Both the position numbers and the translations under genes were made by a program. Of a stretch of 64,000 nt of DNA, positions 56,803 to 64,000 are shown one piece after another; the stretch's first letter is position 1; each line of letters begins with the position of its first letter. The stretch comes from Paenibacillus sp. FSL R10-2782. GTDB taxonomy: Bacteria; Bacillota; Bacilli; Paenibacillales; Paenibacillaceae. The DNA lies in NCBI RefSeq assembly GCF_038592985.1, contig NZ_CP151951.1, forward strand, positions 5,000,501 through 5,064,500, written 5' to 3'. Under the pieces are notes generated by a model. That model was not told the origin of the DNA. It did not search any database and saw only the letters and a program-made list of their open reading frames with translations.

Positions 56803-56832
56803 ATTTTACTTAAATATAAGATGCTTTGTCAA
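56803..56832 (-). promoter_or_regulatory. Candidate atp operon promoter
   Basis: TTGACA (56827-56832), 18 bases, TAAAAT (56803-56808). The -35 box lies inside one arm of the inverted repeat 56818-56830/56870-56882. Confidence 0.6.
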
Positions 56833-56930
56833 TTGAGATATTTTAGTGCCCTAAAGTATAAAATCAGCCGACAAAGCATCTTAAAATGCCGTACCCCTTG
56901 GTAACCGTACAGTTTAACTGTATGCTTACC
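56818..56930 (-). repeat. Two long inverted repeats between wecB and the atp operon
   Basis: First: AAGATGCTTTGTC (56818-56830) and its perfect complement (56870-56882), loop of 39. Second: 56900-56930, an almost continuous palindrome around TACAGTT-TAACTGTA. Neither has a clear T tract, but together they lie where wecB transcription should end and atp transcription begin. Confidence 0.6.
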
Positions 56931-56942
56931 CTGTAAGGATGA

Positions 56943-58112
56943 TTATGTGGTGCGGACACCTTTTGTGAACATTGTGTGAAATTCTTCAGGACGTTCGGAT
57001 CGAACACCGTAATGGTGCAAAATAGCATTGACAATTCTTACCGAAGCTCGTCCATCGCCATAAGGGTTTGCTGCCTGACTCATAGACTCATATAATGCAG
57101 AATCCGTCAAAAGAGCCTTGGTCCGATTGTAGACGTTCTCCTCACTCGTACCCACCAGTTCCAGTGTGCCAGCTTCAATTCCTTCCGGTCTTTCAGTCGT
57201 ATCACGCAGTACCAGTACAGGCACGCCGAATGAAGGTGCTTCCTCCTGAAGACCACCCGAATCAGTAAGTATGAGATGAGTGTGCGGATAAAAGTTGTGT
57301 AAATCCACCACATCCAGGGGATCAATCAGCTTAATACGCGGATGGTTGCCTAAAATCTCAAATGCAGGCTCCTTCACAGCCGGACTCGGATGAACCGGAT
57401 ACACGATAGCAATATCCTCAAACTCGTCTGCGATTCGTTTGACCGCACTAAAAATTTGGCGATGTGGTTCACCCTGGGACTCCCTACGGTGTGCCGTCAT
57501 CAGAATCAGACGCTTGCCTTTAGCCCATTCCAACACCGGATGCTCGTAATCCTGACGAACCGTATACTGAAATACGTCAGTCACGGTATTGCCTGTTACA
57601 TATATTCGAGATTCAGGCTTATTTTCCTTCCGCAAATTCCCAGCAGATAAAGAAGTAGGAGAAAAATGAAGATCCGACAGCACTCCTGTCAGTTGACGGT
57701 TCATTTCCTCAGGGTACGGAGAAAGCTTGTTCCACGTCCGCAAGCCCGCTTCCACATGCCCTACTTCGATCTGTTGCATAAAGGCCGCATAGCTGGCCAG
57801 GAAAGTCGTCAGCGTATCCCCGTGAACGAGCACGATATCAGGCTTTGCCTCACGTAACACAGGTTCCAATCCTTGAAGCACACGGATCGAAATTTCATTA
57901 AGCGTCTGACGATCCTTCATCACATCCAGATCATAGTCTGGGTGAATATTAAATACTTCCAGAACCTGATCGAGCATTTGGCGATGTTGAGCCGTTACAC
58001 ATACTACAGACTCGATATGCTCGGGGTGACGTTGAAGCTCCAATATAAGAGGAGCCATCTTAATCGCTTCCGGACGCACGCCAAAAATAGTCATCACTTT
58101 GATTTTGGACAT
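56943..58112 (-). CDS. wecB: UDP-N-acetylglucosamine 2-epimerase (non-hydrolysing)
   Basis: A protein of 389 residues, WecB/MnaA family: TIFGVRPEAIKMAPLI, VHGDTLTTFLASYAAFMQ, VGHVEAGLRTW and LTDSGGLQEEAPSFGVPVLVLRDTTERPEG. It makes UDP-ManNAc, the donor used by TagA, and so connects to the wall-polymer genes at 31966-37131. The start at 58112 has AAAGGGG upstream. It lies about 110 bases downstream of upp on the same strand. Confidence 0.95.
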   Translation of the reverse strand: MSKIKVMTIFGVRPEAIKMAPLILELQRHPEHIESVVCVTAQHRQMLDQVLEVFNIHPDYDLDVMKDRQTLNEISIRVLQGLEPVLREAKPDIVLVHGDTLTTFLASYAAFMQQIEVGHVEAGLRTWNKLSPYPEEMNRQLTGVLSDLHFSPTSLSAGNLRKENKPESRIYVTGNTVTDVFQYTVRQDYEHPVLEWAKGKRLILMTAHRRESQGEPHRQIFSAVKRIADEFEDIAIVYPVHPSPAVKEPAFEILGNHPRIKLIDPLDVVDLHNFYPHTHLILTDSGGLQEEAPSFGVPVLVLRDTTERPEGIEAGTLELVGTSEENVYNRTKALLTDSALYESMSQAANPYGDGRASVRIVNAILHHYGVRSERPEEFHTMFTKGVRTT

Positions 58113-58220
58113 TTCTGTTGAACCCCTTTTCAAAATAAACGCCCGACTCCAAGATCGTTCTTTTATGAAAAACGACTTGTCCGTAACGCCCATATATTGT
58201 GCCGAATGACCAGAGGCCGT

Positions 58221-58850
58221 TTACTTGGTTCCGTACAAACGGTCTCCCGCGTCACCAAGACCAGGAATAATGTAGCCGTGATCATCCAGACGCTCGTCCA
58301 GTGCAGCAACATAAATATCTACATCGGGGTGGGCATCCTGAACAGCCTTGACCCCCTCGGGAGCGGCAATCAAATTCATCATTTTAATTTGGGTGCAGCC
58401 TCTCTTTTTCAGCACATCAATAGCCGCGATCGCCGAGCCGCCTGTTGCCAGCATCGGATCAATCACGATCAATTCACGCTCTGTCACGTCTGTAGGCAGC
58501 TTCGTGTAGTATTCCACAGGCTGCAATGTCTCGGGATCACGGAACAGTCCCACATGCCCTACCTTTGCTGCTGGCAGCAGTTTGACAACGCCATCCAGCA
58601 TCCCCAAGCCTGCACGCAAGATTGGAATGAGACCCAGCATGCGACCGGAAATAACCTTGCCTTCTGTCTCAGCAACCGGTGTCTGCACCGTAATGCTCTC
58701 CAGCGGGATATCCCGCGTAATTTCATAAGCCATCAATGTTGCTACTTCATCCACCAGTTCGCGGAAATCCTTGGTGTTGGTCCGCACATCGCGGATAAAT
58801 GTAAGTTTGTGTTGGATCAAAGGGTGATCACAAACCACCAGTTTTGCCAT
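58221..58850 (-). CDS. upp: Uracil phosphoribosyltransferase
   Basis: A protein of 209 residues that converts uracil and PRPP to UMP in pyrimidine salvage. PRPP loop [18 protein letters not shown] and uracil-binding end [25 protein letters not shown]. Ribosome site GGAGGG. A TATAAT box at 58986-58991 gives a leader of about 130 bases. Confidence 0.97.
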   Translation of the reverse strand: MAKLVVCDHPLIQHKLTFIRDVRTNTKDFRELVDEVATLMAYEITRDIPLESITVQTPVAETEGKVISGRMLGLIPILRAGLGMLDGVVKLLPAAKVGHVGLFRDPETLQPVEYYTKLPTDVTERELIVIDPMLATGGSAIAAIDVLKKRGCTQIKMMNLIAAPEGVKAVQDAHPDVDIYVAALDERLDDHGYIIPGLGDAGDRLYGTK

Positions 58851-59257
58851 GATAAATTCCCTCCGGTATTATCGTCACGTTCTCTCGCACCAGAATATCG
58901 AACATCCTGTATGGAAAGGATCTATGTAACCTATTTGTACAAACCAAATAAGCACAGATGCAATGCGTGCCTGTAAATCCTGTTTATTATAACATTCCCT
59001 TGATTGATTTAACACCTGCCACCGCAACCTTTTGTCAAGAGGAAGATATGATAAGTAAAATGCATACTTCGCCCACTTCAAGAGTGACTTTTGTCATACA
59101 AAAAGTGCATAAAAAAGGATCTAATGGCACTTGACCGTCAAAACCTTTTAAATTTCGGACTCCCTGCCTAAACCAACAGCCTTTGTGTCTTAATACAGCA
59201 TCAGACTTTAGGATTTCAGCAGCCCATGTGCCAAATTATGGTTTGATGTTTTTCCCA

Positions 59258-59401
59258 TTACATTTCGACCTCCCTTTTCTTTGTCAGACACAACTGAATG
59301 CTGGTAATGAATGCAACGATGATAAAGAAAATAATGGATTTAGCAGTACCCAATCTATGACCGTTTATTTGTAAACGCTTCATTATATATGTCCAACGCA
59401 A
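59258..59401 (-). CDS. Doubtful small single-helix membrane protein
   Basis: A possible product of 47 residues with one hydrophobic segment (SIIFFIIVAFITSIQLCL) framed by basic ends. A TTG start with AGAAGGAG close by, or an ATG at 59383 without a ribosome site, could serve. No family is recognised, and it may be chance. Confidence 0.22.
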   Translation of the reverse strand: MRWTYIMKRLQINGHRLGTAKSIIFFIIVAFITSIQLCLTKKREVEM

Positions 59402-59506
59402 CGGTCTCCTTCTACTTAATGATTCACCCTTTGTCAGCGCCAAATTCAACTCAAATGCATTAAAGGACCAGGCTATCGCCAGAAACAGACAGAATCGCTA
59501 GAAATC

Positions 59507-59551
59507 AAAAAAAAGACTGTTTCCCCTCCGGATTACGGAAGAAAGACAGCC
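59507..59551 (-). terminator. Terminator of glyA
   Basis: Long imperfect stem GGCTGTCTTTCTTCCG / CGGAGGGGAAACAGTC followed on the minus strand by eight T. Confidence 0.85.
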
Positions 59552-59571
59552 TTATTAAACAAACAGATTGA

Positions 59572-60822
59572 TTAGTATTGAACACCTGGATAAATCGGGA
59601 ATTTGTCTGTCAGTTCGCCAACAGCTTGGCTGGCTTTGGACAATACCGTATCATCCTTTGGATTTTTGAGAGTTTCGGCAATGATTTTACCGATTTTGAC
59701 CATAGCCTCTTCATCCATACCACGGGATGTAGCAGCAGGTGTACCAATGCGGATTCCGCTAGTAACAAACGGACTGGTCGGGTCGAAAGGAATCGCGTTT
59801 TTGTTCACCGTGATGCCCACAGAATCCAACACATGCTCCGCTTCTTTTCCAGTAATGTTCAAGCTACGAGTGTCCAGCAGCATCAGATGATTATCCGTAC
59901 CGCCGGATACAATGTTAATGCCTTCAGCCAGCAATGTCTCAGCCAGTACCTGAGCGTTGCGAACTACGTTTTGCGCATAGGTTTTGAAGGAAGGCTGGAG
60001 CGCTTCACCCAAGGCAACGGCTTTGGATGCAATCACATGCATCAACGGCCCCCCTTGAGTACCTGGGAATATAGCTTTGTCAATCGCTTGCGCCCACGCT
60101 TTGCGAGTCAAAATCAGACCTCCACGCGGACCACGCAGCGTTTTGTGTGTCGTTGTTGTTACAAATTGAGCATGCGGAACCGGGCTTGGATGAATACCCG
60201 CTGCCACCAGACCCGCGATATGTGCCATATCGACCATGAAGAGAGCGCCCACATCATTGGCAATGGAAGCGAAGGCTTCAAAATCAATGGTACGCGGATA
60301 CGCGCTCGCTCCAGCTACAATCAGACGAGGGCGATGCTTGAAGGCTGCCTTGCGCACTTCATCATAGTCGATGCGGAAGTTGTCTTCACGTACGCCGTAA
60401 GCGGCAAAGTTATACAGCAAGCCGGAGGCGTTAACCGGACTTCCGTGTGTCAGATGGCCACCGTGTGCCAGGTTCATACCCAGTACGGTATCTCCAGGTT
60501 TAAGAGCTGCCAGATATACTGCCATGTTCGCTTGCGCTCCCGAGTGAGCCTGTACGTTAGCATGCTCTGCACCGAACAGTTCTTTGGCACGGTCGCGTGC
60601 AATGTCCTCGACGATATCCACATGCTCACAGCCACCGTAGTAGCGTTTGCTTGGATAACCTTCAGCATATTTATTCGTCAGTACAGAGCCCATCGCTTCC
60701 ATTACCGCTTCACTGACGATATTTTCGGATGCGATTAGCTCGATATTATGGCGTTGTCGTTTCAGTTCAAGTCCCATTGCTTCCAGCACTGCCGGGTCAC
60801 TTTTACGCAGATGTTCCATCAT
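59572..60822 (-). CDS. glyA: Serine hydroxymethyltransferase
   Basis: A PLP enzyme of 416 residues that converts serine and tetrahydrofolate to glycine and methylene-THF. PLP lysine in [16 protein letters not shown]-terminal [16 protein letters not shown]; substrate region [15 protein letters not shown]. Order ywlG-glyA-upp is the same as in B. subtilis. Ribosome site GGGAG. Confidence 0.98.
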   Translation of the reverse strand: MMEHLRKSDPAVLEAMGLELKRQRHNIELIASENIVSEAVMEAMGSVLTNKYAEGYPSKRYYGGCEHVDIVEDIARDRAKELFGAEHANVQAHSGAQANMAVYLAALKPGDTVLGMNLAHGGHLTHGSPVNASGLLYNFAAYGVREDNFRIDYDEVRKAAFKHRPRLIVAGASAYPRTIDFEAFASIANDVGALFMVDMAHIAGLVAAGIHPSPVPHAQFVTTTTHKTLRGPRGGLILTRKAWAQAIDKAIFPGTQGGPLMHVIASKAVALGEALQPSFKTYAQNVVRNAQVLAETLLAEGINIVSGGTDNHLMLLDTRSLNITGKEAEHVLDSVGITVNKNAIPFDPTSPFVTSGIRIGTPAATSRGMDEEAMVKIGKIIAETLKNPKDDTVLSKASQAVGELTDKFPIYPGVQY

Positions 60823-60946
60823 GATTGATTACTCCCTCTCCATGGTCAATTGTCAGGTATACAGGCAAGCGCCTGCTCCTCAGTTGGGTACCTCATCATC
60901 AATACAAAAAAGATACAAACATGCTGTCCAAACCAAAATGCAAATG

Positions 60947-61534
60947 CTAGTCACAGCTTCCGCCGCCTTCTTGCTCCAGACTATACACCGCTCGTTGTCC
61001 GCCAATGAGCGGAGGACGAGTGAACGCCGCCGTCACACGCGCTTCGCCAATCCAGCGAAGACTTGGACGAAACGGAACAGCAACTGGCCGCATATGCATA
61101 CCGATGAGCGTCTCGCCAATGTCTATCCCCGCATGTGCCTGTACATTCGCCGCCAGACATGCATCTTCCAGCGCACGATAGGCGGCGGCAGCCATAGATC
61201 CGCCTGCCGTACGAACGGGGACGGCAGCAACCTCCGTCAGTCCCAGCCGCTCCAGCACGGCCCGGTCAACGACCAGCGCACGGTTCAAATGCTCGCAGCA
61301 TTGAAATGCCACGTCAAAACCGTACGCCCTGCGCACGGATTCCACTCCAGCCAGCAATTGCTGAGCTACATCGAGCGCTCCCGCCGTGCCAATCCGGCTT
61401 CCCGCCACCTCACTGGTGCTAACGCCGATCACCAACAAACGACCAGCCTTGAGACTGGCTGCTTCTGCTATTTCCTTCACGACAAAAGCGGTCTGTGCTT
61501 CAAGCGTAGCCTCATGATCCATTTGTCCTACCAT
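60947..61534 (-). CDS. ywlG: TIGR01440/UPF0340-family protein (YwlG)
   Basis: A protein of 195 residues, conserved in Firmicutes next to glyA. Core motif GRLLVIGVSTSEVAGSRIGTAG and end region HMRPVAVPFRPSLRWIGEARVTAAFTRPPLIGG. The function is unknown. The start at 61534 has AAAGGAGG at good spacing; the frame is open to 61618. A TATAAT at 61630-61635 could drive it. Confidence 0.9.
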   Translation of the reverse strand: MVGQMDHEATLEAQTAFVVKEIAEAASLKAGRLLVIGVSTSEVAGSRIGTAGALDVAQQLLAGVESVRRAYGFDVAFQCCEHLNRALVVDRAVLERLGLTEVAAVPVRTAGGSMAAAAYRALEDACLAANVQAHAGIDIGETLIGMHMRPVAVPFRPSLRWIGEARVTAAFTRPPLIGGQRAVYSLEQEGGGSCD

Positions 61535-61976
61535 TGGAACCTCCTTTGGTTGAACAGCCCTACAGAGACTAGGCACGGGCTTATCCCCCATGTTCAACAC
61601 GCTCTCTCCTGATATCACAATCTGACTATATTATAGCCGATGAATCGGATTTCGAGCAGGAAAAATGGAAGAACTGCTTAAAGGACCTCTCCCGGTTCGG
61701 ATATTCGAAGTAACAGCACACGGAAGAATCATTGGCGTTTGTCTGGACAGAAGGCTATCAGAGGCTGGACCCAGCTCTATACGAAAAAAGAGCAGTCCAC
61801 AGCCATTGTGGATTTGCTCTTTTGCCCAGGCGACCGGCCGTATATCCGGTGCTCCATTGTGGTTAATCCCACTTTTGTCGCCAGTTACACCGGATTCTTG
61901 TTTTTCCACCTTATCTTAACGGATTAACCGCCGAAAATCAACAGATCCCGTACAAAATAGATGAGTGATACGAACT
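61535..61976 (-). other. Gap between ywlG and ywlE where rpiB lies in Bacillus
   Basis: No rpiB (ribose-5-phosphate isomerase B) or remnant was recognised. It contains a terminator-like hairpin (61784-61824) and a TATAAT for ywlG. Open frames here run through the hairpin and look like chance. Confidence 0.55.
61784..61824 (-). terminator. Terminator downstream of ywlE
   Basis: Stem GAGCA-TCCACA / TGTGGA-TGCTC with A-rich and T-rich flanks. The better T tract (six T) is on the minus strand. Confidence 0.75.
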
Positions 61977-62561
61977 TTATCCAGCCAAAGCCTTTAGTTT
62001 GTCCACCAGCTTGTGCAGCGCCGTTCGGATTTCCGCAGCTGTGACATCGTAATCTTCACGTGAACCGCCGAACGGATCAGAAATATCAAAGCCCGGAATA
62101 CGTTGACGCAATTCAATCATCCGCTCACGCTCCCGTGCCGAAAGCTCCTGACCCAGCGAACCTATCAGTTGTTGTGAAGCGTACAAGCCATCTAGCTCCT
62201 GCACATCATTCAGCACCGAATCCTGGTCCTCCACATACTCCTTGAGCGTAAACACTTTGCCCACCGTTTGGGGAAAGCGCTGAATGACGTGCTGCTTATG
62301 CCCTTGGGTCAAGGTTAAAATTAGATGTGCCCACTCGGCAAGCCCGCCGTTCAAAGGAGTTGAGGTGATTTGATCCGAGATATTGTGGTCACGTAGCACT
62401 GCCTCAGCGTGTCGGGAAATAGGCGTACCTTCCATCGCGGCTACTCCCGCCGAGCGCACTTCCAAACCTAGCCCGTGCTCAGCAGACAGCTTGCGCAGCA
62501 TCCCTTCAGCCATCGGACTGCGACAGGTGTTCCCTGTGCATACGAATAAAATATGTTTCAA
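61977..62561 (-). CDS. ywlE: Protein-arginine/tyrosine phosphatase YwlE
   Basis: A low-molecular-weight phosphatase of 194 residues. The active-site loop is VCTGNTCRSPMAEG (Cys8, Arg14), and Thr12 is the residue that marks YwlE-type arginine phosphatases, which reverse McsB marks. The general-acid Asp is in DPFGGSREDY. At 194 residues it is about 45 longer than the usual 150; the extra segment lies between FTLKEYV and DPFGGS. The start is TTG at 62561 behind AAGGGGGTG; the longer frame lacks a ribosome site. Confidence 0.9.
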   Translation of the reverse strand: MKHILFVCTGNTCRSPMAEGMLRKLSAEHGLGLEVRSAGVAAMEGTPISRHAEAVLRDHNISDQITSTPLNGGLAEWAHLILTLTQGHKQHVIQRFPQTVGKVFTLKEYVEDQDSVLNDVQELDGLYASQQLIGSLGQELSARERERMIELRQRIPGFDISDPFGGSREDYDVTAAEIRTALHKLVDKLKALAG

Positions 62562-62595
62562 CGTCTTCACCCCCTTATGTTGAAATAATATATAA

Positions 62596-63156
62596 TTAAA
62601 ACATAAACATAATGCCAAACGCCAGTAAAATGGCACCGCCCACCGCTTCTCCATAGTCTCCCAGATTGCGGCTGACCTTGCGGCCTAGCAGCAGCCCCAG
62701 CATCGCCATCGCTCCCCCGCAAAATCCAAACACCAGAACGGTCAGTACCAAATCACTCTGGAACATGCCAAGTGACACCCCAACAGAAAAGGAGTCGACG
62801 CTCACTCCAAGCGCAAATAGCAAAAGACCCAAGGATGAACGATGGTCCAGCACCTGTACCCCGTCACCTTTGAAGGAATTATAAACCATATGCCCGCCCA
62901 AAAGGATGAGTAATCCCCCTGCAAAGTAGGTCGTCACATGGCCAAGTAAAGAACTCATATAATGGCCTGTGAACATACCCAGCAATGGCATCAGAATGTG
63001 AAAAAAGCCAATGACCGTACTGATCCTCAGCACGTCCCGCAGGCGTATCCCTTTCATGCCGATTCCTACGCCCAACGATAACGCGTCCATCCCCAGCGCT
63101 ACAGCCATGACCAGAATCGTTACAATCTGCCCGGCTTGGGCAGAGGCTGCCAGCAT
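62596..63156 (-). CDS. mntP: Manganese efflux pump MntP
   Basis: A membrane protein of 186 residues with six helices in two related halves. The acidic motifs MDALSLGVGIG and DSFSVGVSLG, needed for Mn2+ export, are intact. Start ATG 63156 behind GGAGGGATGGAG. No yybP-ykoY manganese riboswitch was seen upstream. It lies between sua5 and ywlE, as ywlD does in B. subtilis. Confidence 0.92.
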   Translation of the reverse strand: MLAASAQAGQIVTILVMAVALGMDALSLGVGIGMKGIRLRDVLRISTVIGFFHILMPLLGMFTGHYMSSLLGHVTTYFAGGLLILLGGHMVYNSFKGDGVQVLDHRSSLGLLLFALGVSVDSFSVGVSLGMFQSDLVLTVLVFGFCGGAMAMLGLLLGRKVSRNLGDYGEAVGGAILLAFGIMFMF

Positions 63157-63253
63157 ACTCCATCCCTCCAATATCCGTCGGCTCTTGTACACGTTATGCG
63201 GACAAGAGGCAAAACAGTACAAGCATACGGTGAACGCGCCTGTACCGGGATAG

Positions 63254-63349
63254 GTAAACGGACGACTATGCTAAAAGGCTAATTATCGAACATCCTTTCT
63301 GTCTGTCATGCGGTCTAGAGTAAACGGACGACTATGCTAAAAGGCTAAT
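63254..63349. repeat. Direct repeat of 30 bp upstream of mntP
   Basis: Two identical copies, 63254-63283 and 63320-63349, beginning GTAAACGGACGACTATGCTA and ending AAGGCTAAT, 66 bases apart, between sua5 and mntP. Confidence 0.8.
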
Positions 63350-63392
63350 CCATCTAAAGCCTCTACATTTATGGACAAATGCCCGGATCGTC

Positions 63393-64000
63393 CTAGAGAC
63401 GGACGATCCGATGGCCCGCCGCTTTGAGCAGGCGGTTCATGACGGCGTCTCCCAGCCCTTTCGGCGGACAGGCTTCCGCCAGGATGTAGGTGACGCCTTC
63501 CTCGTCGCAGCGGCGCAGCACGCCGTACAGGCGCTGCGCCGCCTCATGGAGCGCGTCCAGCTTGCCCAGCGTGTAAACGCGCTCTCCGGCATAGCCAGCG
63601 GCATGCTCGTCGAACGCGAGCACCGCTGTGCGCTCCCCGCGCGCGGACGCCTCCGCCAGCGCGGCGCGAATCCAGCCCGTCACCTCAGCGGAGGACGGGC
63701 CTTGCACTACGCTTAAGCGGCCTCGCGGCGCGTAGTGCGTGTACTTCATGCCCGGCGAGCGTGGTGCCGGGCTGTCGGCGTCCTCGCCGGGCGAAGCAGC
63801 GGCGAGCGCCGGGTCCAGCTCGACGGCGCGAGCGACCGCAGCGAGCTGCTCGGCCGTCACGCCGCCGGGGCGCAGGATGGTGACGGTTCCGTCGTCACCG
63901 GCCTGCACCACCGTGGACTCCAGCCCCACACCCGTGGGGCCACCGTCCAAAATGCCGCCGATGCGGCCCTCCAGGTCCTCCCGCACATGCTGTGCAAGGG
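63393..64000 (-). CDS. sua5: Threonylcarbamoyl-AMP synthase Sua5/YwlC, 3' part (start outside the window)
   Basis: The last about 200 residues of a Sua5-type enzyme, which makes threonylcarbamoyl-AMP for the t6A37 modification of tRNA. The end of the YrdC domain (ILDGGPTGVGLESTVVQ, ILRPGGVTAEQL), the interdomain linker SPGMKYTHYAPRG and the C-terminal Sua5 domain are seen. The frame is open to the right edge, so the gene continues past 64000. The DNA is far richer in G and C than neighbouring genes, with several short palindromes. Confidence 0.92.
   Translation of the reverse strand, partial: LAQHVREDLEGRIGGILDGGPTGVGLESTVVQAGDDGTVTILRPGGVTAEQLAAVARAVELDPALAAASPGEDADSPAPRSPGMKYTHYAPRGRLSVVQGPSSAEVTGWIRAALAEASARGERTAVLAFDEHAAGYAGERVYTLGKLDALHEAAQRLYGVLRRCDEEGVTYILAEACPPKGLGDAVMNRLLKAAGHRIVRL

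Larger units (their letters stand above)
58851..59571 (-). other. Long gap between upp and glyA
   Basis: Holds the upp promoter region, the glyA terminator (59507-59551) and one doubtful small membrane ORF (59258-59401). The rest is AT-rich with no recognised element. Confidence 0.5.

Noticed and set aside
59578..60738. Open frame of 386 codons on the plus strand opposite glyA
   Set aside because: Shadow of glyA, which has all active-site motifs; the antisense product resembles nothing.
61631..61919. Short frames on both strands between ywlG and ywlE
   Set aside because: Both cross the hairpin at 61784-61824; no family likeness, no ribosome site, and no resemblance to RpiB.
63157..63253. 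yybP-ykoY manganese riboswitch for mntP
   Set aside because: No matching conserved sequence in the short upstream gap; only the 30-bp direct repeats are notable.

Overview
The window looks like chromosome of an endospore-forming, flagellated, naturally transformable-type Gram-positive bacterium of the Paenibacillus lineage (P. polymyxa-like; species call is inference). Signs are spoIID, spoIIQ, spoIIID, an alpha/beta SASP, comF, degS-degU, an SLH surface protein with csaB, and several exported proteins carrying copper-amine-oxidase-like N-terminal domains, which are common in Paenibacillus. There are no rRNA or tRNA genes, prophage, IS element or CRISPR array. Almost every gene is on the minus strand; the exception is a three-gene plus-strand efflux island (10163-15637).

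Layout. 1-1410: a LysM exported protein with a long leader and, further left, a possible small RNA. 1411-7124: comFC, comFA, a small membrane protein, degU and degS. 7172-9889: exported phosphodiester glycosidase. 10163-15637 (+): lipoprotein adaptor, RND permease and TetR regulator. 15764-17588: metK and a SASP. 17715-27405: a cell-envelope cluster in which a TolC/OEP-like protein, a highly expressed-looking surface protein, a second lipoprotein adaptor and a second RND permease follow each other. 27756-37131: SLH surface protein, tagO, tagA, csaB and a DUF5693 membrane protein, which form a coherent module for making and pyruvylating the secondary cell-wall polymer that holds SLH proteins. 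37394-39655: pgcA and fabZ. 39656-40554: a 900-base gene-free stretch with two inverted copies of a structured repeat. 40555-48696: epuA-like gene, two flagellar rod/hook proteins, mbl, spoIIID, spoIIQ, spoIID, murA and a DUF1146 gene. 49168-56772: complete F1Fo ATP synthase operon. 56943-64000: wecB (mnaA), upp, glyA, ywlG, ywlE, mntP and the 3' part of sua5.

How parts join up: WecB/MnaA makes UDP-ManNAc, TagO and TagA start a GlcNAc-ManNAc lipid-linked polymer, CsaB pyruvylates it, and SLH domains bind the product. Both RND adaptors carry the R-x3-L-x6-S motif that Gram-negative adaptors use to dock on TolC, and a TolC-family coiled-coil protein is encoded in the same cluster as the second pump. 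A tripartite-like pump in a single-membrane bacterium is the most unusual idea this window supports. The second is the covarying intergenic repeat at 40010-40515.
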